A stretch of 64,000 nt of DNA from Streptomyces collinus Tu 365 (GCF_000444875.1 NC_021985.1:4422170-4486169); one strand, 5' to 3'. Numbered from the stretch's first letter, positions 1-9,076 are shown. Translations and numbers: made by a program. The notes: generated from the sequence alone by a model not told the origin.

Positions 1-3000
1 CGGGCGGGCCGGGTCGCGGACGTTCCACAGGTACAGCGACCCGTTCCCGGTCCGTACGGCGAGGGTGCGGCCGTCCGGGGAGAACGCCATCGACCGCTGG
101 AAGCCGTCCGTCGCCATGAACGGCTTGCCCAGGGACACCGGCCGGCCGGGCGCGGCCACGTCGTACAGCCGGATCCTGCCGTCGCGCGCCGCCGTGGCCA
201 GCACCTTGCCGTCCGGCCGGAACGCACCGCTGCGGCCGATCATGTCCTGCGTCGGGACCGACCAGAGGCGCACCTTGCTGTCCCCGCTGCCGGTGGCCAG
301 GGTGCGGCCGTCGGGGCTGAACCCGAGCGCGTACATCTCACCGCTGCTGCCCGCGAGCGGCTCCCCGACCTGTGAGGGGGACGACGGGTCGGTGACGCTC
401 CACAGACTGGCGGTGCTGTCCGCGCTGGCGGCGGCGAGCCGGCCGCCGTCGGGGCTGAAGGCCACCGACCAGATGGGCCCGGTGTGCCCGGTGAGCGGGG
501 AACCGAGGGCCTTCGCGCGCGCCGGGTCGGCGACGTCCCACAGCCGGATCGTGTCGTCGGCGCTGCCGCTGGCCAGGGTGTGGCCGTCGGGGCTGAAGGC
601 CACCGAGTGGACGAGGTCGGTGTGGCCGGTCAGCACCTTCGGCAGGGGCTTGGGGCGGCGCGGGTCGGCCGTGTTCCACAGCCGGATCGTGTTGTCGTCG
701 CCGCCCGCCGCGAGCGTGCGCCCGTCGGGGCTGAACGCCACGCAGCGCACCGGCGCGGTGTGCCCGCCGAGCCTGCCGAGCGGGGCGGCCCGGCGCGGGT
801 CGGCCACGTTCCACAGCCGTACGGTGCGGTCCTCGCTCGCGGAGGCCAGGGTGCGGCCGTCCGGACTGAAGGCGACCAGGTAGATCGTGCCCGTGTGGCC
901 GGTGAGCGGCCGTCCCAGCGGGGTGGGGCGGGCGGGGTCGCTGACGTCCCACAGCCGGATCGTGCCGTCGTCGCCGGCGCTGGCCAGGGTGTGGCCGTCC
1001 GGGCTGAAGACCGCGCTGCTCACCCAGCTGGTGTGCCCGGTCAGGGGCTTGCCCAGGGGCCTGGGGCGGGCGGGGTCCGCGACGTTCCACAGGCGGACGG
1101 TCCGGTCGTAGCTGGCCGTGGCGAGGGTCTTGCCGTCGGGGCTGAAGGAGGTGAGGTAGACGGCTCCGGTGTGGCCGAGCATCGGGGTGGCCAGGGGCGC
1201 GTTCACGATCGAGATCAGCCTGCTGAACGTCCCCTCGTCGCCGGGTCGCAGCCGGTGGGCCACCAGGTCGAGCTGCGCGGCCAGCGACGGATCCGTGTGC
1301 TGCACGCGGTCCGCCTCGGCCAGCACCTGCTCGAACACGGCGTCGTCCCGCTGCTGCCACGCCACCACCGCCGAACCCGCGGCGAGCACCGCGAGCACGA
1401 CCAGGGCGGCCACGGCGGCCCGGCTGATCAGGACCGTGCGCCGGCGCAGCCGGACCGAGGCGGCCAGGAACTGCACGGCGCCGCGCGTGAGATAGGTGTC
1501 CCCGGCGGACTTCGCCCAGGTACGGGCCTGCTCGAGTCGGGAGCCGCGGTAGAGCAGCGAGCTGTCCCGCTCCGACGCCTCCCACGCGCGGCCGTCCTCC
1601 TCCAGGCGCTGGCGCAGCAGGTGGTCCCCGCGGTCCTCGTCGATCCAGTGGCGCAGCCGCGGCCAGGCGTGCAGGAGCGCCTCGTGGGTGATCTCCACGG
1701 TCTCCGCGTCGAGCGTCACCAGCCGGGCGCGCACCAGCGCCTCCAGCGACTCCTCCGTCTTGCCGGGGTCGGCCGACTCCTGCGCGAGCTGGCGGCGGCT
1801 GCCGCGGCGGCGGGTGGCCTGGGTGTCCTCGCCCAGCCGGACGAGCCGCAGCAGGAGCAGCCGGGCGGCCGAGCGTGCGGCCGGGTCGAGGCTGGACCAG
1901 GCGCGCTCGGCGGTCGCCGCCACCGCGCCCTGGATACCGCCCGCCGCGCGGTAGCCGGCCAGTGTCAGCCGGCCCGCCTTGCGGCGCTGCCAGGTGGCGA
2001 GCAGGGCGTGGGAGAGGAGCGGGAGCACTCCGGCGTCGTGCGCTCCGCGCGGGCCGTCGGCGCTCACCTCGCGCACGATCAGTTCGGCGAGCCCCGGTTC
2101 CAGCTCAAGGCCGACGGCCTTGGCGGGGCCGGTCACCGCCTCGCGCAGCTCCGCCGTGGTCAGCGGGCCGAGCACCATGTGGCGGTGCTGGAGGGCGTCG
2201 GCCAGTTCCGGGTAGCCGAGGCACTGCTCGTAGAAGTCGGCGCGGACGCCGAGGACCACGAGGGCGGGGGCGGGGCCGGGCGAGTCGGCCGCCGGGGTGC
2301 AGGCGGCGCGCAGGAACTGCAGGAACGTCCGGCGGCCGGCTTCGTCGGTGCAGAGGGTGAACGTCTCCTCGAACTGGTCGACGATGATCACCGGACGGGT
2401 GGCCGGGGAGCCGGCGTCCGGCTGGGAGGCCGGGGCGGGGGCCGTGCCGGGGGCCGGCTGCGGGGCCGTGCCGGGGGCCGGCGTGGGAGCCGGATATGAG
2501 GTCGGGGCCTCGGAGGCGGGCTCCGGGGACGGGACCCGGGTGGCCTCCGGCGCCGGCGCCGGGGCCTCTGGCAGGGGGGACGGGGCCGGTTCCGGGGGCA
2601 CGTCGGGGCCGGGGGCGGTGTCCGGGCGCGCTTCCGGCGCCATTCCCGGCTCACGGTCCGGTGCTGTGCTCGGCTCACGGTCCGGTGCCGCTTCCGGCTC
2701 ACGGTCCGTCGCCGTGTCGTCCGGCGGGCGGTGGTGCGCGCGGGAGGACGTCTCCCGGTGCGCCCAGGCCGTGACCGCCTCCCGCACCGCGCGGGCGAAG
2801 TGAGGTGCGTCGGCGCCCGGTGCGGCGGGGTGCCGCGCGGCCTCCTCCTCGGCCCCGCGTGCCGCCGAGGCCAGGTCGGCGAGCTCCGGTATGCGGCGGG
2901 TCAGCTCGCCGAGCGGATCGGCGCCCGGCACGAGCTGGAGCACGGCGCCCGGCCGCTCCCCGCCGTCCCCCGGCAGGCCGTCCTCCAGGGCACCGCCCCG

Positions 3001-3597
3001 CAGCGCGGGCACCAGACCGGCGTTCAGCAGGGACGACTTCCCCGCGCCCGAGGCGCCGACGAGCATGATCAGACCGCCCGTCTTCTCCGCGGCCCGCAAC
3101 TGGGCCACCAGGGCCTCCGTGCTCCGCTCGCGCCCGAAGAACCAGCGGGCGTCCTCCTGGCGGTAGGGCGCCAGGCCCCGGTACGGGCACACGCCGGCGG
3201 CGACCGGCGGGGCCGGGCCCGTCGCCCCCCGGTCCTCCTCGGCGGGCGCCGCCGGGCGGTCGGCGGCCGGCCCTGCCAGAGCCTGTTCCCACAGGCGCTG
3301 CCACTGGACGAGGTCGTACAGACCGGCGGAGACGGGAACGGGCCTGGCCCTGCGCGCCTCGGGGATCAGGATCTGCAGGACGGCCGCGAGGGCGGCGAAC
3401 TGGGCCGGCACGTTCTTCGCCCGCCGCCAGTCGCTGATGCGCTGGGCGGACACCCGCACGGGCCGTCCGCGCTCGTCCACCCGCTGGAGCCGGACGACCG
3501 ACTCCGACACGCTTTTCAGGGGAGGGTTGCCCGCCTCCTTGTAGAGCAGCGCGAGGCGCTCCGCGAAGACCGTACGTGCCCCTGAGTCGGAACCCAA
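1..3597 (-). CDS. nSTAND-type ATPase with N-terminal HTH-like domain and C-terminal WD40 repeats (3' end outside window)
   Basis: About 1199 residues are visible and the C-terminus runs off the left edge. Order: a HTH-like N-terminal region (about 1-100); an NTPase with Walker A GASGAGKS at 181-188 and Walker B IIVDQFEE near 404-411; one membrane segment near 722-745; then about nine visible WD40 blades from about residue 790, each with GHT...FSPDG...RLWNVADP. A Pro/Glu/Ala-rich low-complexity stretch (about 284-398, repeated DREP) separates Walker A from Walker B. Start is TTG at 3597, just after a GGGG-rich stretch, so the first residues are uncertain. This architecture is common in Streptomyces signalling and conflict-type STAND proteins. 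The ligand and effector role are not deducible here. Confidence 0.85.
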   Translation of the reverse strand, partial: MGSDSGARTVFAERLALLYKEAGNPPLKSVSESVVRLQRVDERGRPVRVSAQRISDWRRAKNVPAQFAALAAVLQILIPEARRARPVPVSAGLYDLVQWQRLWEQALAGPAADRPAAPAEEDRGATGPAPPVAAGVCPYRGLAPYRQEDARWFFGRERSTEALVAQLRAAEKTGGLIMLVGASGAGKSSLLNAGLVPALRGGALEDGLPGDGGERPGAVLQLVPGADPLGELTRRIPELADLASAARGAEEEAARHPAAPGADAPHFARAVREAVTAWAHRETSSRAHHRPPDDTATDREPEAAPDREPSTAPDREPGMAPEARPDTAPGPDVPPEPAPSPLPEAPAPAPEATRVPSPEPASEAPTSYPAPTPAPGTAPQPAPGTAPAPASQPDAGSPATRPVIIVDQFEETFTLCTDEAGRRTFLQFLRAACTPAADSPGPAPALVVLGVRADFYEQCLGYPELADALQHRHMVLGPLTTAELREAVTGPAKAVGLELEPGLAELIVREVSADGPRGAHDAGVLPLLSHALLATWQRRKAGRLTLAGYRAAGGIQGAVAATAERAWSSLDPAARSAARLLLLRLVRLGEDTQATRRRGSRRQLAQESADPGKTEESLEALVRARLVTLDAETVEITHEALLHAWPRLRHWIDEDRGDHLLRQRLEEDGRAWEASERDSSLLYRGSRLEQARTWAKSAGDTYLTRGAVQFLAASVRLRRRTVLISRAAVAALVVLAVLAAGSAVVAWQQRDDAVFEQVLAEADRVQHTDPSLAAQLDLVAHRLRPGDEGTFSRLISIVNAPLATPMLGHTGAVYLTSFSPDGKTLATASYDRTVRLWNVADPARPRPLGKPLTGHTSWVSSAVFSPDGHTLASAGDDGTIRLWDVSDPARPTPLGRPLTGHTGTIYLVAFSPDGRTLASASEDRTVRLWNVADPRRAAPLGRLGGHTAPVRCVAFSPDGRTLAAGGDDNTIRLWNTADPRRPKPLPKVLTGHTDLVHSVAFSPDGHTLASGSADDTIRLWDVADPARAKALGSPLTGHTGPIWSVAFSPDGGRLAAASADSTASLWSVTDPSSPSQVGEPLAGSSGEMYALGFSPDGRTLATGSGDSKVRLWSVPTQDMIGRSGAFRPDGKVLATAARDGRIRLYDVAAPGRPVSLGKPFMATDGFQRSMAFSPDGRTLAVRTGNGSLYLWNVRDPARP

Positions 3598-4208
3598 GGC
3601 CCCACCCCTTACTTCCCCCCGCGTCTGGACGTCCGGACCGGAAAACTCACCCTATACGGCTGACCTGCGGCGAAGCCCTCGTCCGGAGACCGGTACCTCC
3701 TCGCCGGGGGCGACAAATGGCAGGATCACGACCCGGTAGCCGGTCCATCACGCACCGTCCGGACAGGCCACCGGGCCCGCACCCGCCGGACACCGCTCCG
3801 GGCGCCGAACGTTCTCGGTCAACTTCGTCCGGGAAGCGCCCAGGGCCACGAGAACCCCCACGACCCGAAGTTCACCGACCCGAACTCCGCCCGACTTCCC
3901 GCCCGATCCGAGGTCCCCACGGCCCCGGAACGCACCCTGGGCCAGGCCCCCACGGCCGCCACGGCCCCCGAGGTCCCGAGGTCCCCACGGCCCCGGAGAT
4001 CCCGAAGACAGCACGGACGCCGCACTCCCCGGACCCGATTCGCGCAGGCACGACGAAAAGCGCGGATCGACGTCACCCGCTCCGTCCGGCACCGGTCCCC
4101 ACGAGGGGAGGGACCGGTGCCGGACGGGCAGGTGCGGGCGCGCCGTGCGGACAGCGGAGCGGGAGGGCAGGAGCCCCTGCGGAGCACCTGCCCTGTGAGA
4201 CCGGTGCG
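3598..4208. other. Gene-poor spacer upstream of the nSTAND gene
   Basis: About 610 bases with no convincing coding frame. The open frames across it have low-complexity Pro/Arg/Gly composition. It holds short repeats, including a 20-base direct repeat GAGGTCCCCACGGCCCCGGA at 3910-3929 and 3978-3997. The promoter of the leftward nSTAND gene should lie at its left end, but I recognise no clear -10/-35 pair. Confidence 0.5.
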
Positions 4209-4688
4209 TCAGTCCGTCCACCCCGCCGCCCGGGCGGCGGCGACGGCGCTCTCTTCGGCCGCGTCGGCGGCCGTGTTCAGGACGGCGTCCCGGCCCCGGG
4301 CCGTACCGCCCGCCGCGGCGGCGGCCGCCTGGGACGCGGTCAGCGCGGCCCGGAGGGCGGGCGAGGCGCCGGTGTCCCCGCGTGCCGCGGCCACCTGGGC
4401 CGCCAGGGCCGCCGCCGCGGCCGCGTTCCGGGCGCAGCGGGCGTCCGCCGCCGGATCAGGGGCGCTGCGGGCCAGCGCTTCGAGCGAGCCGGAGGCCAGC
4501 CGCAGCGCGCCGGCCGCCCGGCCGACGGGGCTCGTCGGCACCGGCTGGGCCGCTTCCGGCTCGATCCCGCAGTGACGGCAGGTGGCGGCGGCACGGTCGT
4601 ACGCGCTGCGCGCCCGCCCGGCATGGGCCCTTCTCAGCTCCGCCGCCGACGGCGCGGTTCCTGCCCGCCTCTCCTCGCGTCCGCTCAT
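4209..4688 (-). CDS. Small alanine-rich protein of unknown function
   Basis: 159 residues if it starts at the ATG at 4688, which has GGGAG about eight bases upstream. A longer frame exists but lacks a ribosome site. A single CxxC pair (C37, C40) lies in an N-terminal helix-rich part. The rest is strongly Ala-rich and probably helical, with no signal peptide or membrane segment. I do not recognise the family. The third-position GC pattern supports coding, but the low complexity lowers confidence. Confidence 0.55.
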   Translation of the reverse strand: MSGREERRAGTAPSAAELRRAHAGRARSAYDRAAATCRHCGIEPEAAQPVPTSPVGRAAGALRLASGSLEALARSAPDPAADARCARNAAAAAALAAQVAAARGDTGASPALRAALTASQAAAAAAGGTARGRDAVLNTAADAAEESAVAAARAAGWTD

Positions 4689-4882
4689 CCTCGGTCTCCC
4701 TCGGCCTCGGGGCACCGTCCCGGCGGGTCCGGGACCGGGCGCGGGCAGGGTGCCACGCCGGTCGTGAGGAGGCCAGACGTGTGTGCGGGGCGGGTGCTAT
4801 CCGGTGGTCGGCCGATCGCTGGAGATCTGACGGTCAGTCAGTTATGGTTCGCGCGCCGGTCGTTACCGAAGGGGTGAGCGCC

Positions 4883-5380
4883 ATGGTGAAGCGTCCCGAC
4901 TGCCCGCGACCTCCCGGCGCCCCGCGCTGGGTGGCGATGTTCCACCGGGCGTCCGACGGCTCCTGGCGGGTGGCGGCCGAGTCACCCGACAGGGCCCCCG
5001 TGCTGTACGCGGTCGGGGACATGGCGCAGACGGTACGCGCACGCGGTGACGAGGTGGCGGTCGCCCTGTGGGGCCCGCGGGACGGTGACTGGCACCGCTT
5101 CGAGACCCCGGCGGCCGCGGCCGTCGCGGGTGGCCGCGCGCAGGAACCGGACGACGGGCGCGCACAGGCCCCGGACGGGCGCGCCGGGGAGCCCGTCAAG
5201 CTCGCCGAGCGCATGGCGGACCGCCGGCACCAGGTGCTCATGGCCGGACTGAGCAGGGCGGGTCTGTACGACCTCTCCCCCGAGGACGAGCCGGCGGTAC
5301 GGGCGCTGGTCGAGCGGCTCGACGAGCCCACGGTCCGCCGGGTCGCGCACTGGCTGTCCGCCGCGGCGGCCGGCCGCTGA
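4883..5380 (+). CDS. Conserved-looking protein of unknown function (165 aa)
   Basis: Starts at ATG 4883 after a GGGGTG-type ribosome site; an in-frame ATG at 4844 is an alternative. The N-terminal half (about 1-75) looks like a compact beta-rich domain with conserved-style Trp residues. A Gln/Asp/Gly-rich linker follows. The C-terminal 60 residues are helical and charged, containing the YDLSPEDEPAVRALVERL stretch. No membrane segment. It stands alone between opposite-strand and same-strand genes. Family not recognised. Confidence 0.65.
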   Translation: MVKRPDCPRPPGAPRWVAMFHRASDGSWRVAAESPDRAPVLYAVGDMAQTVRARGDEVAVALWGPRDGDWHRFETPAAAAVAGGRAQEPDDGRAQAPDGRAGEPVKLAERMADRRHQVLMAGLSRAGLYDLSPEDEPAVRALVERLDEPTVRRVAHWLSAAAAGR

Positions 5381-5432
5381 GCGCCGGGTGACCCGGTTGA
5401 CGGCACGGCGCACCGGGCAGTGACGTCCTGAA

Positions 5433-5450
5433 GCCGGTCGGCCGACCGGC
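5433..5450. promoter_or_regulatory. 18-bp perfect palindrome upstream of the ferredoxin gene
   Basis: GCCGGTCGGCCGACCGGC is a perfect palindrome centred about 55 bases before the ferredoxin start. It could be an operator or part of a terminator for the gene before it. It has no loop or T-tract, so an operator is slightly more likely. Confidence 0.4.
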
Positions 5451-5495
5451 GGGCCGCCCACGGGGAGGCCGAGGTCCGGTACGGCTGGAGGACGT

Positions 5496-5684
5496 ATGAA
5501 GGTCACCGTCGACCGGGGCGTGTGCTACGGCTCCGCCGAGTGCGCGCACCGGGCGCCGTCCGTGTTCGCCTTCGAGGACGGGTACGGCGTGGTGCGGCCC
5601 GGGCGGGCGGACAGCGGGGACGATCCGCGGGTGCGCGAGGCGGCGGAGAAGTGCCCGTCGCAGGCCATCGTGCTCGCCGAATGA
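5496..5684 (+). CDS. 3Fe-4S ferredoxin of the cytochrome P450 partner type
   Basis: 62 residues, the full length for this family. Cysteines C10, C16 and C54 (CYGSAEC and CPSQAI) follow the C-x5-C...C-P pattern of Streptomyces ferredoxins carrying a single 3Fe-4S cluster; the usual second-position cysteine is absent, as expected. ATG 5496 has a clear GGAGGA site. Such proteins pass electrons from a ferredoxin reductase to a cytochrome P450 in the cytoplasm. No P450 or reductase gene is adjacent, so the partner must be encoded elsewhere. Confidence 0.9.
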   Translation: MKVTVDRGVCYGSAECAHRAPSVFAFEDGYGVVRPGRADSGDDPRVREAAEKCPSQAIVLAE

Positions 5685-5723
5685 CCTTGCGGTTCAGATG
5701 ACTTGGCGGAGTGCTCCTCCGGG

Positions 5724-6485
5724 TCACGCCCGCGTGACCCGCGCGGGGTAGGACCAGGCGAGGTCCGCCAGTGCCCGTGCCCTGGACTCCGCCACGGCCA
5801 TGCGGGCGTCCCGCTCGTCCGGGTCCACGTGCGGGGCCTGCCCGGTCATCTGCCCCTCCCACTTGCGGTACAGCAGTCCGGGCTCGGCGCAGAACCAGCC
5901 GCGGGAGACCGCGTCCAGGGCGAGCAGCAGACCGGTGTCCTCGGAGGCGGGCAGCGCCATCCAGCCGCCCAGCGCGATCAGCAGGTCCCGGCGGACGAAG
6001 AGGGTCGCGGGGTGCACCGGCGCGCGGAACCCGTTCTCCTTCCACCGGCGCAGGACGGACCCGCGCTCGACCGGTCCTTCGGCCGGGTCGCCGGGGAAAC
6101 CGGCCGTGGAGCCGTCGGGCAGCAGGTCGAGGACCCGGCAGGTGGCCCAGCCGAGCGTGCGGTCGGCCTCCAGCGCGGCCAGGTCGCGGGCGAGCGCGCC
6201 GGGGGTGAGCTGGTCGTCGGCGTCCAGGACCTTCACGTACTCGCCGTCGGCGTGCGCCAGCGCGAGGGTGCGGGCGATGCCGGGGCCGCCCGGCCGGCCC
6301 TGACGGAAGCTCACCCGCGCGTCGTCCGGGACGTAGGGCCCGACCTCGTCCGTGCGGCCGTCCTCCTGGATCACCCAGTGCCACTCCCAGCCGTCCGGGA
6401 GCCACTGCGCGCACAGCGACTTGTGGGCCTCCGGCAGGAAACGCGCGGACGGTGCGTGGACGGCGGTGACTACGGTGATGCGCAC
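5724..6485 (-). CDS. Family 2 glycosyltransferase
   Basis: 253 residues with a GT-A fold: N-terminal strand MRITVVTAVHAPS, an EDGRTDE loop near 41-47, and the metal-binding DADD motif at 88-91 (KVLDADDQLTPG). A C-terminal SEDTGLLLAL acceptor-side motif and a WYR-like region (LLYRKWEGQMT) follow. There is no signal peptide or membrane segment, so it acts in the cytoplasm on an activated sugar donor. The acceptor is unknown. It is transcribed leftwards, separated from the upstream same-strand gene by a strong hairpin, so probably monocistronic. Confidence 0.85.
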   Translation of the reverse strand: MRITVVTAVHAPSARFLPEAHKSLCAQWLPDGWEWHWVIQEDGRTDEVGPYVPDDARVSFRQGRPGGPGIARTLALAHADGEYVKVLDADDQLTPGALARDLAALEADRTLGWATCRVLDLLPDGSTAGFPGDPAEGPVERGSVLRRWKENGFRAPVHPATLFVRRDLLIALGGWMALPASEDTGLLLALDAVSRGWFCAEPGLLYRKWEGQMTGQAPHVDPDERDARMAVAESRARALADLAWSYPARVTRA

Positions 6486-6549
6486 CCGGCCAGGCTATGG
6501 CCCCGCGAGGAGGCCGACGACCGAGGGTGGTGGGGTTCGGAAAAGCGCG

Positions 6550-6579
6550 AGACCCCCGGCCGATCCCGGCCGGGGGTCT
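6550..6579 (-). terminator. Intrinsic terminator
   Basis: AGACCCCCGGCC pairs perfectly with GGCCGGGGGTCT around a six-base loop. On the minus strand it is followed by TCTCGCGCTTTT. It ends the leftward small secreted-protein gene. Confidence 0.85.
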
Positions 6580-6653
6580 GTCCGTGTCGACTGATGCGTA
6601 CGCAAGTCGCCCGTGCTGTCGAGACGGTCGCGGTCCTGCGTGCTGCGCTCCGC

Positions 6654-7001
6654 TCAGCAGTCGAGCTGTGCGGTGGTCTGGGGGGCCGCGTCCGTCTCCG
6701 CCTCGGTCTCGTCGAGGGGGCGGTGCCGGCAGCTGGGGGACTTTCCGTGGGCCTCGGCCCGGATGCGCTGCTTCATCGTGGGGGGAAGGGCCCTGCCGTG
6801 GGACCAGGCCCAGTGGTTCATCAACGGGATCGTCGGGGCCGGCTGCGTCTGCGTCTGCGCCTCGGCGCCGGCGCCGGTGGCCGGGGCCTCGGTCTGGGCG
6901 GCCGCGGTGGTCGCGGTGGCGAGTCCGAGCGCCGTGCACAGCGCGAGGAAGGCGGTGACGATGGCGGTCCACAGCTGCGCGACCTTGTTGTTCCCGGTCA
7001 T
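6654..7001 (-). CDS. Small secreted or membrane-anchored protein of unknown function
   Basis: 115 residues. A hydrophobic segment (about 11-31, LWTAIVTAFLALC...) followed by Ala-rich sequence reads as a signal peptide or N-terminal anchor. The rest is Thr/Gln/Pro-rich and contains a compact basic-aromatic motif (IPLMNHWAWSHGRALPP) before an acidic Thr/Gln tail ending in Cys. ATG 7001 has a GAGGGG ribosome site four bases away. Family not recognised; the NHWAWSH block looks conserved enough to be functional. Confidence 0.65.
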   Translation of the reverse strand: MTGNNKVAQLWTAIVTAFLALCTALGLATATTAAAQTEAPATGAGAEAQTQTQPAPTIPLMNHWAWSHGRALPPTMKQRIRAEAHGKSPSCRHRPLDETEAETDAAPQTTAQLDC

Positions 7002-7349
7002 GACCCCTCACTTTCAGGTTGGGCGATTTGCGTACTTTGTTCATGATGTGTATGGGGGTCGCGAAGTGTGGGACCGACGCCCACGGCGCGGCGATGTTCC
7101 GATGAACACCACCCGGATGGGTGCACGACGGTCAGAAAAGCCGCAAAAGCAGGTGAGGACGAGCGAAGGGGGAGAAAGTAACGGTCCGTGGGGGCCCGAT
7201 CACCCTGTGGCGGCAACCGTCGCCGACCTGGGCTATTGCGCTGTCGGGGGCGGGAGTTGGGGCCCCACGCAGGTCACCGATCGATATCGGTCGGTGTGTA
7301 TAGTCGGGCGCCAGAGGTCCCCTACGTCAAGGAAAGACGAGGTCGCGCG
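7002..7349. other. Divergent promoter region of two small membrane-protein genes
   Basis: No credible gene. It must hold the promoters of the leftward secreted-protein gene and of the rightward DLW-39 gene. An inverted repeat ACCGAT-CGAT-ATCGGT at 7276-7291 and a TATAGT hexamer at 7299-7304 lie 40-75 bases before the DLW-39 start and may be operator and -10 element. Confidence 0.45.
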
Positions 7350-7478
7350 GTGAAGAAGCTGCTCCTGGTCGCACTGGCCGCCATCGGCGGGCTCCTCGTG
7401 TACCGCCAGATCCAGGCGGATCGCGCCGAGCAGGACCTGTGGACGGAGGCGACTGACTCCGTGCCCACGGGTTCGTGA
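7350..7478 (+). CDS. DLW-39 family small membrane protein
   Basis: 42 residues from GTG 7350, with a GAGG site seven bases upstream. An N-terminal hydrophobic helix (KKLLLVALAAIGGLLVYRQI) is followed by a charged tail containing the signature EQDLWTEATD that names this actinobacterial family. Its function is unknown. It is monocistronic, with a strong terminator 25 bases downstream, and easily missed because of its size. Confidence 0.85.
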   Translation: MKKLLLVALAAIGGLLVYRQIQADRAEQDLWTEATDSVPTGS

Positions 7479-7502
7479 GTACCGATCCAGATTTCGATCA
7501 GA

Positions 7503-7534
7503 CCCCGGCCGCCCTCGCGGTCGGGGTTTTGTGT
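7503..7534 (+). terminator. Intrinsic terminator after the DLW-39 gene
   Basis: CCCCGGCCGC pairs with GCGGTCGGGG (one G-T pair) around a CCCT-type loop, followed by TTTTGTG. Confidence 0.85.
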
Positions 7535-7723
7535 TGTCCGGGCGGCTGCCTCGCGCCCCCTCGTGTTGCCGCTTCCCGACGCGTGGGGTAGGCGCCCGGT
7601 GACACGGCCGCCGACGGGGCCGAAGTTTCGGACGGCCGTACGGATTCCCCGGATGGCGCAGGCCGGTCCGGGGCAGGATGGGCCACGGCCGAAGGCGCGG
7701 GTACGGAGCGACGGGAGTGGCAC

Positions 7724-9076
7724 GTGCGGGGGCGTGGGACGTGGTGGTGGCGGGGCGGCCGGCCCGGGGGAGCCGTGCGGGCGGCGGTGGTCGCGGCCGT
7801 GCTGTGCGCCGTGGCCGCGCTGCCGGGCGCGACCGCGGCCGCCGACGGACCCGCGGCGTACGCCTTCGCCCCGGACGCCGTGCCCGTCACGGGTACGGCG
7901 GGCGTCTCGGACGCCCCCCGGCTCGAACCGGGCCGTACCTACCGCGGTTCCCTCCCCGCGAACGGCCGGCTCTTCTACCGGCTCGACCTCGACCGTGCGA
8001 CCACGGCGTACGTCCCCGTCACCGCCGTACCCCCCGCGCACGCCACCGTGTCCGCCACCGACGGCATCCGTGTCTCGGTCCGGGACGCGCACGGCGGATC
8101 GTGCTCGTACGCCGCCGCCCGCTTCGGCGGCGCGCTGAGCCCGCGTCCCGTCACGGCCCTCGGGCAGCGCGAGGCCGGCCGCACGTCGTGCCAGGGCGCG
8201 GGGGCGTACTACCTGCTGGTGGAACGCCTGGACTCCGGGAACCCGGGACGCTCGGGCGGCTCCGCCGCGGCGGGTACGGGGCGGCCCTGGGACCTGGAGA
8301 TCGCCCCCGTCACCGAGCCGCGCCCGGCGCGTGCCGGGCCCACGACCGCGCCGGGGACCTGGGACTCCGCCTCTCCCGAACCCCTGCCCGGTGAGCCCCG
8401 GGAGCGGGCCGGCGGCGCCGGGTTCGCCGGGGCCAGGCCACTGGGCCAAGGGGTCTGGCGGTCCCGCATCGTGCCCGGCCAGACCCTCTTCTACGAGGTG
8501 CCGCTCGACTGGGGGCGCCGGGTGCACGCCGTGGCCGAGCTGGGCGGTGCCGCCCGAGGGCACGGCTATGTCGTCGGCGCGCTGGACCTCTCGCTCTACA
8601 ACCCCGTCCGCGGACACGTCGACGACGCCTCCCTCGGCTACACCGGCACCGCGCGGAGCGCCGCGCTCGACCCGATGCCGCCCGTGGAGTACGCCAACCG
8701 GTACGCCGTGCCGACCGGCCGGAGCGCGGTGCGCTTCGCCGGCGCGTACTACCTGGTCGTGCACCTCAGCGAGCGGATGACCGACACCTTCGGGTCCGGG
8801 CCGTTCACGGTGACCCTGCGGGTGCGGGTCGACGGACAGGCGCACGACGGCCCCGGCTACGCGGGCCGGCCGGTGCCTGCGGGCGTCTTCACGGTCACCG
8901 AGCAGGACCGCGCGGCCGCGGCGGCCGGGAGCGCGGGGGGCGACCGCATCGCGATGAAGGCGCTCGCGGCGGGCGGGATCGGCACCGGGACCGCGCTGCT
9001 GCTGGTGCTGGGAGTGTGGACGGTGGCCGCCCGGCGGGCTCAGACGCGGGCCAGCGCCCAGAAGCCCACGGCGTAG
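7724..9076 (+). CDS. Secreted or cell-wall-facing protein with C-terminal membrane anchor
   Basis: 450 residues from GTG 7724, with ACGGGAG six bases upstream. A signal peptide (about 17-40) precedes an extracellular region with repeated jelly-roll-like motifs (GRTYRGSLPANGRLFYRLDL and PGQTLFYEVPLDWG) and two AYYLLVE/AYYLVVHL strands, suggesting two tandem beta domains. A hydrophobic helix (about 415-436) and a short basic tail form the anchor. Type I topology is inferred. Its last 37 bases overlap the 3' end of the convergent kinase gene. It may be an extracellular sensor partner for that kinase, but this rests only on adjacency. Confidence 0.75.
   Translation: MRGRGTWWWRGGRPGGAVRAAVVAAVLCAVAALPGATAAADGPAAYAFAPDAVPVTGTAGVSDAPRLEPGRTYRGSLPANGRLFYRLDLDRATTAYVPVTAVPPAHATVSATDGIRVSVRDAHGGSCSYAAARFGGALSPRPVTALGQREAGRTSCQGAGAYYLLVERLDSGNPGRSGGSAAAGTGRPWDLEIAPVTEPRPARAGPTTAPGTWDSASPEPLPGEPRERAGGAGFAGARPLGQGVWRSRIVPGQTLFYEVPLDWGRRVHAVAELGGAARGHGYVVGALDLSLYNPVRGHVDDASLGYTGTARSAALDPMPPVEYANRYAVPTGRSAVRFAGAYYLVVHLSERMTDTFGSGPFTVTLRVRVDGQAHDGPGYAGRPVPAGVFTVTEQDRAAAAAGSAGGDRIAMKALAAGGIGTGTALLLVLGVWTVAARRAQTRASAQKPTA

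Noticed and set aside
3576..4877. Rightward frame of 433 codons
   Set aside because: Low-complexity Pro/Arg/Gly, no ribosome site, and it overlaps the better-supported leftward 159-residue gene.
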